64,000 bases of DNA, from positions 62,001 through 126,000 of the forward strand of contig NW_020312054.1 of NCBI RefSeq assembly GCF_002999335.1, in the 5' to 3' direction. Both the position numbers and the translations under genes were made by a program. Below are positions 54,173-64,000 of the stretch, one piece after another; positions within the stretch are counted from its first letter, which is position 1, and each line of letters starts with the position of its first letter. The notes beneath the pieces were generated by a model. The model saw only the letters and a program-made list of their open reading frames with translations, was not told the origin of the DNA and ran no database searches. This stretch comes from Cyclospora cayetanensis. Taxonomy: Eukaryota; Apicomplexa; Conoidasida; Eucoccidiorida; Eimeriidae.

Positions 54173-55250
54173 AGATGTTTGGGTAAACATAGCTCCTCAA
54201 GATATGTAACTACATTTTTGGGACTGTTATGAGCAACATGGGTTGTCATTATGATGGCTACGCATACATTTTTGCCTTTGAATTGATCTGGCTCCGTAAC
54301 GATGAAGTGAATACCTTCTTGCACTTGTATGTTGCGGTTTCGTTTCATGTTCTCGCTCTAGCTGAAGCTTAAGAGAAGTGCTTTCTCTTTAGTGGACTCA
54401 ACGAAGTCCAAAGTGCGCTGCAGCTGCGGCTGCTGTCAGCGGCTTTTCTACCTGTATTCAGCCTGCGAGCAATGATTTGGCCTAGTTATGTTTAGACACA
54501 TAATGTGGCGGACGACCATCAAAGGAATGGGTTGCGAGAAGATGTGTACCATGAAACATGGTATTCTTTTGCTAGTTCTGTGCGAAAATACAGTATAACA
54601 AAAGATCGCTGTGTTGGCGTGCTATTTACCCACCTTATTTAACTTGCTCTTGTTCACAGTTCAGGGCGGCCTGTTGTGGGCTAGTCTGACGCTTGTGCAG
54701 CATCCTGATGACATTTTGTTTGCACTGCGTTGGGCCATGAGCTAGAGCCGTGCGCGCATCTGTGTAACACATAAACGTGGTGTTGTCGAATGCTGTTGCA
54801 ACTAGCTGCTTCTGACCCAGTGAGGTTGTTGCACAGGAGATTTTATTCTCGGTGGGCAATCTGAAGCCTCATAGCGCACGCAGGCCCCATGCGCATCACT
54901 TCGGAAGCAGCAAAAGTACACAAACTCATGATTACGCGTTGGTGCAGGACGGCTAGAAATTTTCGGGAACAGTTTGAATTACGAGCCTACTCGGGGTCAT
55001 GGAGTGAGGGACCCTACGTGAAAAGCCGTCGGTAGCAGCCAATTGGGCATGGGTCACACCTTGTATGCATAGGCATTTGTCACCACTTGAGATCGCGTTG
55101 TTGGTATCCAGCAACCTTGGGTTGGCATTACCTTAAAAGCAGACCACATTGTAGCCCCTCCACAAAGTGTATCGGCAGGAACTGTCAATGTGACATACAA
55201 GATCAATGCACGCGTGCCAAGATCGGCATGCACTCTAGCGCCAAACTTGG
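54173..55250. other. Non-satellite sequence, no gene recognised
   Basis: Satellite homology has ended and the composition is more balanced between strands. A 65-codon frame on the minus strand (54151-54348, true ATG with an in-frame stop just upstream) crosses the array edge. A 74-codon minus frame lies at 54635-54859 and begins with a non-ATG codon. Neither resembles a family I know. I see no tRNA, rRNA or terminal repeat. Confidence 0.6.
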
Positions 55251-55865
55251 CTAGAAGATTCGATCACCATGAAACCGATGCATTTTTCCACATTTCTCTG
55301 TTAGCTGTGATGCGGGATATGTGGTCATTTCGCGCTGTCGCTCATGCGCGGCTGCCTTGGGGCGATCCAGAGAGTGAGGATGCGCTTGCAACGCACGGTT
55401 TTTGTGCAAGTAGGCGACAGCAACTATTGTGTGATAAATGTTGAATGGCTCCACTGCGGCCTGCATTTTCGACTCTGAGTATGGGTGCAATAGTGCAATA
55501 GCGTTTCCTCTAGTCCCTGTAGGATTTGCTGTTTTTCGTCGGTTTCCGCGTGCAGCAGAAAACACGAAGTGGTAGATGTGTCGCAGTTGATAGTGGTGGT
55601 GCTGCTCTTCTTGATGCTGACAGGCGCGCGTTTGTGCAGACGTGTGCACCACATCTGGGTTGTATTTAGTATTTTTCTTCCGAGGTTGGGCCTTGCTTTG
55701 AATGCGTGAATGTGGCATGAAGACGACTGGTGTGCCTGCGGACGTAGCTTTGCTTTGTGGTTTTTGTCTGAAGATAGTCCTAGTTGTTTCCCAGTCCACA
55801 AGCTTGGTGTGTGCATACTTTATACATTGAGCCCCTAAATCCGATGTGTATTGGTGTGGCTGCAC
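55251..55865 (-). other. Unrecognised 204-codon open frame
   Basis: This is the longest open frame outside the satellite and outside the retroelement. The first codon on the minus strand is GTG, not ATG, so a protein start is doubtful. The first internal Met is around residue 50. The translation is rich in His, Gln, Ala, Arg and Thr, with a short acidic-poor basic stretch (PRKKNTKYN near residue 72) and a QHQEEQHHHY run near residue 88. I see no membrane segment, signal peptide or known domain. It could be an exon fragment, a decayed gene or chance. An overlapping frame at 55424-55816 shows that the DNA is simply stop-poor here. Confidence 0.2.
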
Positions 55866-56737
55866 CGTTGGTGTGATTGCAGCTTACACCTGAAACACTG
55901 GAGCCTGCCCTAGATTCAAGGTGAAGGTGTGTGCGCGTCTACACATTCCATGGCCAGTAATGAGTGTATCCACTCAGAATACCTTTCTTAGAAGACTTAG
56001 AGAGGCTGCGATCGGCATATTGAAGCTAGCACATATGTTACTAGCAAGGAACGTATATTTATATTGTCCAGGTGAAGTTTTACTTCGAATAAATATCCTT
56101 TGACTTGTTACGAAAACAAAACGCAGCGGGATAGGAATACAGTAATTTTGTGTTTTGTGAGCTACTGCTTCGCACTGTATGCATGTATCTGGGAGGGTTT
56201 TTCGCGTCAGTCCGTGCCATGCGTTGTAGCATTTTAGTATTAGCCACCAACTGCAAGAAAATGCGATGTTCCCCGCATGCGAATGCTCAAAATGTACATA
56301 GGGCTTTGAGATGCATACCATGAATAGCCGCATTGAGCTGAGAGGCTTCCATTTTTAGTTATGCGCAACACCGGTGGGGATTTGACAAACTTTAGCGATG
56401 AGGCCGTTCTTCAAAGTATCAGTAACGCGTTGCAATGTAGGTGCGTACAGGTTTTTTATAGTGCAGGGCAGTAGCGAGATCTTGAAATGTGATTGTAGGA
56501 GCAGACGGCAGAAGAATGGCGGAAAAAAAGTTTCCGCCGGCGCTTTATTTATGGTGAACGACAGGTTTACAAAGAATACCGATTTTCTGAATAGTTTATA
56601 GTTCGCCCACCAGTGGGGTATCTGGACCAAGTGAGCTTGAGAGGACTGAAGCAATGATTGATCAGAGCGGAACAGTGATGTTAACAAGAGCAGCAATGAT
56701 GTGTGATGTTGTGACAGTGAGACTATGACAGTGATAG
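55866..56737. other. Non-satellite sequence, no gene recognised
   Basis: There are short frames on both strands (for example minus 55974-56333 and 56355-56747) without recognisable domains. I could not find LTR ends, target-site duplications or RNA genes. Confidence 0.5.
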
Positions 56738-57145
56738 GTGCAATCAATCATTCGTGTAGAGGTAGTAACAGATAGGAAGGCCTGCACATTGTTGCTTTCA
56801 TCAGCAGAGCTTCATGTGCTACCGGGGTTTAACATATCTTCCGAGGTCACACTAGAATTTTACAAGGCTCTTCTACTTTTGGTAAGCATACTATTCTACC
56901 TGGTGAATTCGCAGGCCTTTCCCCCAGATGTGCAATTTCCTCCAGTGCATGTTTTGGCGCCAGCAACACAGTTATGGAATGCCAAAATCTTAAAGCTAAG
57001 CGCCTGTTCTCACTCAAAGATAAAGATCAAAAATAGATGGTTAAAAACTTATCTCGATTATTCGCTTGGCTCTACGACGGGCAGGGCTTCAGCTGTTGGG
57101 CCACAACCAGCTCGCGCACCAGTGTGCGCCTACGTACGACTTTAA
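56738..57145 (+). other. Unrecognised 135-codon open frame with hydrophobic stretch
   Basis: The frame starts with GTG and encodes 135 residues. One hydrophobic segment (FYKALLLLVSILFYLVN, near residues 41-57) could span a membrane. The C-terminal part is basic (KIKIKNRWLK). I recognise no family, and there is no supporting neighbour. Chance or an eroded coding fragment are both possible. Confidence 0.15.
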
Positions 57146-57930
57146 CAGGCAATGTGCTTTCGCTGCATATGTCCTGTGGCTCCGACGAGTCCCAGGTTTA
57201 TTCGTAACTGGAGGGGAGTCGTCTCAATCTTAGTACGGATAAGTGGTTTCAGATTGTTTGTGGAGCATCTGCAAAGGCGTGTAAGCGATTTACAGCTTCT
57301 GAAAGCATTCCACACGCAATATTTCATAAAGGGTTTGTTGTAGCTCGCCCGTACATCAGCAGACTAATGGACCTTTCAGTCCTTGCTATACCGCTCATAC
57401 AGCATCACCTATTTAGTTTCAATACTGTACATCTGCTGAAATGACACATTACCCGTAGAATGGAGATGAAGACTATATTTGCATAAGCCTCTGCAAACAG
57501 ACACTTAAATAAGGCTTTTATTCGTTTTTCTTATTGGCCGGATGAGCACATGCAACCGTGTGATTTTTCAAGCATACAGACTGCGGGCAGCTGTAATTTA
57601 GATAGATATATCTTTTGTGCACATTCTATCTAGAACACACCGATTACAATACTAATTGGGAGAAGACCACTTCAGAAGGCAATGTGGCTTGTTATTTTGC
57701 ATGCCTCGGTGGAACCACAACGCTGTGGATCTATGAGTCGAGCCGCAAGAGGGCCATACGCTTTTGGCCTGCTCTAACGTGTAAGCGCGATGTTGAGCGC
57801 ACCTGATTGGCTCCTTCACTGGTGTAATGTGCGTGTCCGCCATTTTTACCGTGCTACGAATATAGTCACCTTGTTGATATCCAGGCCTTATTGAGGCTTG
57901 AGAGCTTGACCAATTGCCCGTTCGTGAAAC
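57146..57930. other. Non-satellite sequence, nothing recognised
   Basis: Only frames of about 60 codons occur, on both strands. I see no repeat unit, RNA gene or mobile-element end. Confidence 0.5.
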
Positions 57931-58191
57931 TCAGGAACAAATGATTATGATTGCTTGCACCAAAGCTAATGTTCCACCACGTTGGAGGTGCGCCAACCGT
58001 TGCTGGTGAGCGTCCAGCACTGTTCCAACATCAAGCACATGTTGAGGACATAGTATTTTGCGTGGCACTTTGCTGACAAATGGCTGATGAATGCAAGCCT
58101 TCAAGTGACCCAGTAGCGTAACATAGTCCTTGTCCAAACCGTCAGCGCCACCCCCACTGACAAAAAAGGCTCCGCATGGGGATTTCACCAT
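57931..58191 (-). other. Unrecognised 86-codon open frame with true ATG
   Basis: The minus-strand frame begins with ATG at 58191-58189 and ends in a stop after 86 residues. The composition looks protein-like (FFVSGGGADGLDKDYV near the start, then an amphipathic stretch ending in LALVQAIIIICS). I cannot assign a domain. It may be an exon or a remnant of a decayed gene. Confidence that it is coding is low. Confidence 0.2.
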
Positions 58192-60425
58192 GCAGGGTTC
58201 CGATCAGTATGCAATCAGCTTCTAGGCAAAAGGCATTGTAACAGTATTATTGAAGAGCATCAGACCCTACGGTTATAATGCATATCGTTGGTATATTTGA
58301 AGGTAAGCTTGATTGGGAAAGGCCAAGCATACGTTTGCTGAAGGCTTTGTGGCCTTTCTGAGAACCGCAGATGCTGCGTGCTGATGGCGTGTATAGCGGC
58401 TGCATCTGTAAGCGTGCTGCTTGATCATTCAGGCATCATATTTTCTGCAAATGATGCAAACATCTATTTGCCTGTAGAAAAACCAATGAAAAGCGCACTG
58501 AATGACCTTGTTTGTTTACAGTATCTGCAGACTAAATGTGCGAACTTGTGAAGAAGGTGGTGCTTGAATGCAGATCCCGCTTTGCGTAGATATGCGTACA
58601 CCAGCAAGTCTGCTTATCAGTAATGCGTTGCACACCTCAACGCAAGCGTGAAAATTGCATACACATTCTTGTCTGCATCATATTTGTTTACTTAATAGAC
58701 AAGCTCATGCTAGGACCACGCCTACCGTGCTCTCTAATCTTGCGTCTCTGATGCAATAAGGAGAAATTATCAGTATTGTAAACAATCTCATGCTGCTTGC
58801 TCCAAAAGTGCACGTTTTCTGTGTGGTTATAATAGGGGTCGATGGATTGTTACAGGGGCCGCAGGAAGTGCATTTGCCGCCTTAAATTAGTTGGAACTGG
58901 CAACACTTGATTTCAGGGCAAGTCGAGGAGCCCTTCCTTTATATTTGTGAATACGTCAACTCCACATTTGAAAGTGCTGTGGGCACAGTGAGTGCGTTCA
59001 CATGTTGCCTTGGTGTGATGCATTGTCCCTAAGTCCTAGCGGTTTGATGTAAATTTGTGATTTTCATATTCACGTAGCTGTGTCCCAAACATTTTTGTAT
59101 ACGAGAAACACGCTGCAAGCCTTGTTTCTTTGTATTGCAATAGATCATATTATACAGCGCTTACACGCACGACTAATCCGCTTCAAAACCCCACAGATCA
59201 TTCAAGTGATTCCTGATCAATGTACCAGCACCGCGCCTATCTGACTGCAAACAATGGTCCATGGCCGGCTCAGTGGGTTTAAAAAGCGAAGATCAACAGG
59301 CGATTGCTTTTACTGTACATACATGACACCCCCTAAAGGCTTCTATATATGTAGAAATACCTTATTGAAATGGGCGCATCATGCGCGACAAATGCACCTA
59401 CCAACATCAATAGGAACGGAAGAGGCAGGTATAATGTGGTCAACAATACAGGGATGGGAAGCGCAAGCAAAAGGAGAAGTTTCATGACGAGACAGATCAA
59501 GCGGCCTTGCCGAAACTGGTGGCTCTTGCCATGCACTGCAGCCCTGTCTAGTGCAACATTAACGTAACGCGCTTTAGGGTAATAAGTATAGGTTTTCAGT
59601 TTCTAAAACACAGCAACACAGAAAATAACCACTCAACGAATTCGTCTTAGTGCTCGGTGACTGCTGTGGCAGCATTCACACCTAAGTCTCTTCTAATCCG
59701 CTGCCAGTTTCGCCGCAAAATTGTTCTCATATCCAACGCATTGATTGGTTAAAATTGGCAGGTTAGTCAGCGGCAGAAGAGGGTGCTGGCCTTGAGAATT
59801 TTTACCTATATATGAGGGGATATATGTGAAGAGCTGGCGGTTGGTATTGTAGAACACAAAGCTTTGGTTTTAGTTCCAAGGTCTCACGTGCATGACGAAT
59901 GGTTTAGCACTGCTACTGCAGTAATCCAGTGCAGTTCAATCTTTCATAATCTGTCGTGACCGGACGCTTGAAGACAGATGTCTGCTGCCTTCGATTTTCG
60001 AGGCCGTCTTCAAGACGTCTTGCCGTGTTTGGCAGGTAGTGAGTAGAACTGGACACTACGTATCAAGACTCTGTTATGATCGATGCTTTTTGGCTTAATG
60101 GGCCTGTACTGCATGAGTTTGACTCATTTGTACAGCGCACACTGTCGTATATCATATCTCTACTTTACCCTCTGCCTCTGGCCCTTTAGACTCTTCACCA
60201 CAGTGGCCACAGGAAAGGGCAGCACTTCTGCATTGTCCTGTACCGCGCCGCTGAAAGGGTCAGTACGGGTTTTACAAAAACGTTGAGGGACCATATCAAG
60301 CCGTTTAAATAAACTAACAAAATTTTCTTTATTAACGTCTACACCGCTGGAAAACTAGCTTCTATTATTATCTGAAATTTGCATGCTTTCAACAGGATCA
60401 ATTACAAGTTATTGCCTACTCACAG
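58192..60425. other. Non-coding flank before retroelement remnant
   Basis: Almost no open frames occur up to 59253. A small inverted repeat, GCATCAT (58433-58439) and ATGATGC (58451-58457), is present. A 65-codon frame at 59370-59567 starts with a true ATG in a good context (G at -3 and +4) and encodes MGASC at its N terminus. I do not recognise it. The stretch should contain the 5' LTR of the downstream element if that survived, but I found no LTR pair, primer-binding site or TG...CA boundary. Confidence 0.5.
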
Positions 60426-60900
60426 GTGGAGGTAGCGGGTCTACAGAGGCAACTTGTTGAGATGAGAGCAAATCCAATGGATCTATTTCCTTGTCAGTCT
60501 CTCCTACACGAAGATGGAGGTGGTATGAAGGATTTCTTGAGCATGATAGAGACATTGCTTCTAGAGGGAGAAACCACAGTTACTCGGTGGGGCGATGAAA
60601 GCACATAAAGCGTCTTGTATTGCACCATCTGCTAGTCCTAGGTATACCGTGGCAAATATGGAAGATTGAAAAGCTCCGCTGGGGAAACGCATCTTGAGGC
60701 GCTTTCGTAGGAATAGACGAGAGGTGAGGGTTAAACTGGCCTAAAACAAGATAGATCATGATGAATGCTTTGTGGGGCTTTCACAGCTTGTTTAACAGGG
60801 CATTGTGTCACAGTCCGAAGAAGCCTTAGGCGAATACTTAGCCAGCCTACCAGACGAAGCACAAAATGAACGACATAAAGCGATCCTTGATTGAAAGGAC
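60426..60900 (+). pseudogene. Possible gag remnant
   Basis: A 60-codon frame (60426-60608) begins EVAGLQRQLVEMRANP, a heptad-like stretch as found in the N-terminal coiled coil of many Ty3/Gypsy Gag proteins. Further on, the frame passing 60800-60850 reads SEEALGEYLASL, which resembles the short segment of Gag in which the chain is described as passing from a Leu/Gln-rich stretch to an EY motif. Stops interrupt the stretch. The assignment rests mainly on position upstream of protease. No CCHC zinc knuckle was found between 60900 and 61750. Confidence 0.4.
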
Positions 60901-61774
60901 GCTGCAGCTACGTTTTGAAGCTCCAAGACCCTTGAGACCAGTTATTCGCAAAGTGCCGCAGATACTGTCATTACATAGGAGATGCGCGACGCCAGAGTCA
61001 ACAGGGGGACCCGTAAATTACGAGCAAGTACCCAACGACACTACGCTGAAATTTGTAGCGGGATAGGCGGGCAGGCCTCAACCGAGGAGGATCAACAAGA
61101 ACAAGCCGATGAGGCCTCTGTTACGCAATAATTCAGGACAGTTTGGAAAAGACTGGTCGTTGCGGAATTGCTTTTAGTGGATGTTAGGGGAGTTGTACAG
61201 CAATCATAGAGTCAAGAACTACGATGGGGCCGAATGCTCAGCACCACTAGGGCGTAGGCCATCAAGGGAAGAGCCACTCTTCAGGGCACCAGTCAGCGCG
61301 GACGGAAACCAAAAGCCTTTAAATTGTCGAGCACTGAAGTGATGGGGGACACAAGTACTAGGAGCGACCATGCTGCGCATGGATTAATATATCCCGTCGC
61401 CACGGGACCTAACAGCACCGTGGTCTTGCCACACTGAAGGCAACGTCTCTGTCCCCAGAAGATTGACAAAGAGGAAACCAGGGAGACCAAAGCAGAAATG
61501 CTATTGGTATGTCTAACTAAATTGTGTTGACTGGAGTATGATGAGCTGAAGGTTGGCCATAGAGGACTAAAGGCGATCAACGCATAGATAGAAGTACGTC
61601 CGAGGCCAAAGCAGGCAATCGTGTTAGCGGGGATCGCCATGCAGTATTCGAGGGTGAGGAAGAGCAGACGGCGGCCCTAAAACGTCAGTGACGCTTGTGA
61701 GCTATTGTATGTCACTGGGCGCTCAGCAGAGTTGTTTCTCGGCATAGTGGAGCATAAGCATGAAGCGCTGCAAC
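60901..61774. other. Internal retroelement sequence, domains not recognised
   Basis: This lies between the possible gag remnant and the protease remnant, where the end of Gag and its nucleic-acid-binding part would be expected. Frames are short on the + strand. A 115-codon minus-strand frame at 61293-61640 is probably a shadow. I could not identify a zinc knuckle. Confidence 0.4.
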
Positions 61775-62045
61775 ACAAGGGAGTATCCAGACGCCTGATT
61801 AACCCGGCACTGGTGCAGCGCCTGGTCCTGGATGTCGGCTTCCCACGTCGAGGGTGGCTGTAACCCAGCTAGCAGGCAAAGCTCGCAAATAACTCTTATT
61901 GTTACGCGGCCATATAGGTGGTGTGGCATATTATTTGAGGGCGAATACCTAGTAGGACCTCTTCCGTGTGACTTTATTGCGAGGCTATTCTGGCTTAGCA
62001 GACATCAGATATGGTATTTCCGGTCGGATACGCTGCGCGGAGTTA
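61775..62045 (+). pseudogene. Retroviral-type aspartic protease remnant
   Basis: One frame around 61780-61835 reads HKGVSRRLINPALVQRL, which aligns to the start of a retropepsin: the D-S/T-G-A loop followed by a phenylalanine/isoleucine and a helix. The position of the catalytic Asp appears to be His. The chain then changes frame. At about 61934-62040 it reads FEGEYLVGPLPCDFIARLFW followed by LSRHQIWYF, matching the later flap/ILG-x-x-WL part of Ty3/Gypsy proteases, with the ILG triplet lost. A real protease of this family is one continuous domain of about 100 residues. This one is split and lacks key residues. Confidence 0.6.
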
Positions 62046-62637
62046 TAAGCCGCCACCGGTGTGACTGTCAACGATGCTGGGAGAGGGGCTCGCTGGAGGC
62101 GCGTGATCTCACCTCCAGGACTTACTCAGCAACTGCAGCATACCAGGCATACGATGCCTTTGCCCAACGAGCTACTCTTATGTCGATGGCGGAGGCGGTA
62201 GCTTTACCACAACCTCCTTCTGAGCGCTACAACTCATTACTGGGGCCGGAGCGCGCGTCCCTATCACAAGCCTCACTTGAGGAGAGAATCCAGCACTGCA
62301 AAGCTCTAGTCGGCATTGCAGTCCTGGATTCTCTCCTCACGATACCTGTTCCTGTAATAGACACGGCGGATCCACTTCCTAAAGGCCTGTAGGGGTTTTT
62401 GCTCTCTACGTTCGTCGAGCACCAACGTGCTCTCGGTCCAACAGTCTCAACTCGCGAACCCCCCTCACTTCGCCGGCGGTAGGCAAGGCCGACAAAGCGT
62501 CTGTGCGGCCTATTGCACTGTTAAAGCACACGTATTTGGATTTTAAAGTACAGTTAGCTTAAGCTTAAAAACTGCCGTCGCAGATGCTGACAGCCCGTCG
62601 AGCCAAAAGTCGTCTTCTTCCCGGTTGCCGTGCCAGG
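62046..62637 (+). other. Protease-RT spacer of the retroelement remnant
   Basis: The open frame from 61832 continues to 62392 through this spacer. It contains a Cys pair (CDCQRC at about 62057) that does not fit a CCHC knuckle, and a low-similarity stretch up to a proline-rich end (PVPVIDTADPLPKGL). The strong stem-loop at 62278-62339 lies inside it. From 62393 to 62637 I see nothing identifiable until the conserved RT entry motif. Confidence 0.5.
62278..62339. repeat. Strong stem-loop (24-bp stem, 14-base loop)
   Basis: Positions 62278-62301 pair with 62316-62339: 16 perfect pairs, one C-C mismatch (62294 with 62323), then 7 perfect pairs. The loop is 62302-62315. The outer arms are TGAGGAGAGAATCCAG and its exact complement. 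This is by far the longest local inverted repeat I noticed in the non-satellite DNA. It lies within the protease-RT spacer of the retroelement remnant, inside an open frame. Confidence 0.95.
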
Positions 62638-63003
62638 GGGCTGCCTCCCAAGCGTCCTGTTGATCACCAAATATATGTACCGGCGAGACTACGAACCTCC
62701 CTGCTGATAAACCTGGACTCCACAGTGCGATTGCAACACACCACCCTTGAAGCGCTGGGCTCCTCCCTAAATTTTTCGACGCTTTACGTAGAAGCCGGTC
62801 TTTTCCAGATAAGGTTTGCACCAAAAACGGACAGGTAGCAGACTGTTTTTTGTTAATCAATGCGTCTCTTAGAACTTAAGGTGATGTCGTTTGACGTCCA
62901 AGATGCATGCGCCTTGTCGAAGACCAATATCAATGCTTTTCTTCAAATTGTGTTGGCACAAAAAGTAGTTGCCCATTTTGACGACATTCGTATATATAGA
63001 GTC
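62638..63003 (+). pseudogene. Reverse transcriptase remnant, N-terminal and palm part
   Basis: The entry motif GLPPKRPVDHQI (62638-62673) is characteristic of Ty3/Gypsy RT. At 62773-62814 the frame reads FSTLYVEAGLFQIR, which aligns to the palm motif that normally carries the first catalytic Asp. Here Tyr (62785-62787) stands in its place. A stop follows at 62836. In the same frame, 62866-62892 reads LELKVMSFD, and 62980-62985 gives the second-motif pair in HFDDIRIY, so the catalytic Asp pair is retained. Only about 33 residues separate the entry motif from the palm motif, much less than normal, so most of the fingers region has been deleted. Confidence 0.85.
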
Positions 63004-63004
63004 T

Positions 63005-63180
63005 GAACCTAGTCTCCCACGTGCAGTTCTTATGGCTATTGCTAAGCACCTCCTAATAACATCTCTGTACTACGAGTTCAGAATTTATAAGGTACCAAGG
63101 CAAGAGCTTGAGTACTTTGGCTACACCATTGGCGGGCCGGAAGTTCAGGGTTCAGCTGAAGACAACATGAAATTTCAATC
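63005..63180 (+). pseudogene. Reverse transcriptase remnant, thumb part (frame-shifted)
   Basis: After the Asp pair the similarity jumps to a second frame. VLMAIAKHLL is followed by YKVPRQELEYFGYTIGG, matching the family pattern of a VL-x-x-L-x-x-H-x-L helix and an E-x-x-F/YLG-x-x-I strand with a trailing GG. A one- or two-base indel near 63003 is the simplest explanation for the jump. Confidence 0.8.
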
Positions 63181-63245
63181 TGTTCAAAGGTACCTCCGCA
63201 CAAGACGCAGGTGCAACAGTCCTTCGGGACTGCCCAGCATGGCGC

Positions 63246-63370
63246 ATATTCGTGGCGCCCGAGTTCGCCGACGTGGCACAGCCGCTCAAAGCATATGGCA
63301 CTACCTGAACTCCACCGCCTGCGTCCGCTGTGAAGCAGCTCAAACCGCAGCTAGTCGAATACACGGTTCG
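63246..63370 (+). pseudogene. RT connection-domain remnant (third frame)
   Basis: In a third frame, 63246-63299 reads IFVAPEFADVAQPLKAYG, corresponding to the segment in Ty3/Gypsy elements where a fixed F-x-x-x-F/Y-A-x-x-A-x-PL follows the YYR motif. After a stop, SAVKQLKPQLVEYTVRP matches the AF-x-x-LK-x-x-L part that leads to RNase H. This places a second frame change between 63180 and 63246. Confidence 0.7.
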
Positions 63371-63407
63371 CCCAATTTCCGACTCCGCCAGACCTAATCA
63401 CCTTTAA

Positions 63408-63752
63408 GCTACTGCATCAGGCTATGCCTGAGGCTCAGTATTGGAACGCAACAACCGAGCGCTGTTTGATCCAGACCACAAACGTTTTACTGCGAAAGAA
63501 CTCCATATCCACGCAAGAGGCTCAAACGTTAGTCAGCGCTTTGAATACGCAGGGATACGTACTCTCCTGTGCAAAGGCTTGTCCCACACAACACACCAGG
63601 AGTTGACCTACTTCCAGCAATTAGCCACCTCTAATCCACAACGAGAACACATGAAGCATTGGCTCGATTTTCTGGACAAATTCCAGAATCTCATGATCAA
63701 CTATCTGAGAGGCACGCCCCACTAGACTGTGGACGCTCTCGCCGGCCCTCCG
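63408..63752 (+). pseudogene. RNase H remnant
   Basis: Same frame as the connection remnant. 63408-63440 reads ATASGYA, stop, GSV, aligning to the DAS-x-x-A-x-GxVL start of Ty3/Gypsy RNase H. The first catalytic Asp position is Thr (63411-63413) and a TGA interrupts it. The C-terminal part is clear: LTYFQQL (about 63606), WLDFLDKFQNLMINYLRG (63660-63713), then a TAG and VDALAGPP, the well-known ADALSR-like end of the domain. The domain is inactive by substitution and stops. Confidence 0.82.
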
Positions 63753-64000
63753 CACTTTGCCCGTGGTGGAGATGCCCTGCACCTGCTCGTCACTACTTAC
63801 ATCACTTCCTACATGTGGATGGCCGCCATTACTGCAGCCGCTCATGCGCCAGGACAGCATCACGGGAATCGAGGCCGTCAGGCAGCTATTGTGGAACTGC
63901 CAGCTCGCTAAGGGGTTCAAGCGGTCCCCTTTTTGGCTCCCCCATCCCAATTTTCCCCTGATTCAGCGTCACAAATCAAGGCACCAGAGCGGGAGCCCAA
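63753..64000 (+). other. Sequence after RNase H, integrase not identified
   Basis: The frame runs to 63911 (FARGGDALHLLVTTYITS near its start) and stops. In an intact element the integrase zinc-binding region would begin about here, but I cannot recognise an H2C2 pattern. The window ends at 64000. Confidence 0.4.

Larger units (their letters stand above)
60426..64000 (+). mobile_element. Decayed Ty3/Gypsy LTR retrotransposon, right end cut
   Basis: Remnants occur on the + strand in the canonical Ty3/Gypsy order: possible gag pieces (60426-60900), protease (about 61775-62045), reverse transcriptase (62638-63180), connection (63246-63370) and RNase H (63408-63752). RT and RNase H lie before any integrase, which separates it from Ty1/Copia, where integrase comes first. 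The coding sequence is interrupted by multiple stops, at least two frame changes and an internal RT deletion. Catalytic positions of the protease, RT and RNase H appear substituted, so the copy cannot be active. The IGG and YFQ motifs around the RT end and RNase H remind me of plant-type chromoviruses, but that is an impression. Boundaries and LTRs were not found, and integrase, if present, lies beyond the window. Confidence 0.85.

Noticed and set aside
60296..60330. A/T-rich stretch with aataaa as an LTR polyadenylation region
   Set aside because: No paired LTR, TG...CA ends or primer-binding site could be found around it, so there is no support beyond composition.
61293..61640. 115-codon minus-strand open frame
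   Set aside because: It is antisense to the retroelement remnant with no recognisable domain, so it is most likely a shadow frame.
62057..62080. CDCQRC as a Gag zinc knuckle
   Set aside because: It lies downstream of the protease remnant and lacks the C-x2-C-x4-H-x4-C spacing.

Overview
This window is eukaryotic repeat-rich (heterochromatin-like) DNA. It is not a gene-bearing prokaryotic or viral segment. I see no rRNA, tRNA, CRISPR array or intact protein gene. The species cannot be fixed from the sequence. The very long complex satellite next to a decayed Ty3/Gypsy retrotransposon suggests a pericentromeric, subtelomeric or other heterochromatic block of a plant, alga, oomycete, fungus or animal.

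Region 1 (1-53370) is one head-to-tail tandem array. Using the landmark cctagcttctgtgctgcag I counted 60 complete units by hand, 870-904 bp each and about 889.5 bp on average. The array is already in progress at base 1, so its left end lies outside the window. The units are noncoding. All have the same orientation, and the + strand is markedly G/T-rich. They carry a patchwork of recent rearrangements: a 998-bp exact duplication offset by one unit, a 691-bp one offset by one unit, a 1,707-bp one offset by two units, and shared blocks offset by three and four units. Unit type drifts along the array. An 870-888 bp subfamily, mostly carrying a small perfect palindrome (TATCCTT-GTT-AAGGATA), takes over towards the right end.

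Region 2 (53371-54172) is the last, strongly diverged unit. Homology to the monomer fades through it, which gives a clear array edge. Region 3 (about 54173-60425) is non-satellite sequence with only short open frames that I do not recognise.

Region 4 (about 60426-64000, running off the right edge) is a decayed Ty3/Gypsy-type LTR retrotransposon on the + strand. It has possible gag remnants, then protease, reverse transcriptase, connection and RNase H remnants in canonical order. It is broken by stops, two frame changes, an internal RT deletion and loss of catalytic aspartates. A strong 24-bp stem-loop (62278-62339) sits between the protease and RT remnants. No LTR, primer-binding site or integrase could be identified.

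No genes here work together in a pathway. The main biology visible is satellite turnover (unequal exchange, conversion, edge decay) and retroelement decay. All alignments were made by eye.
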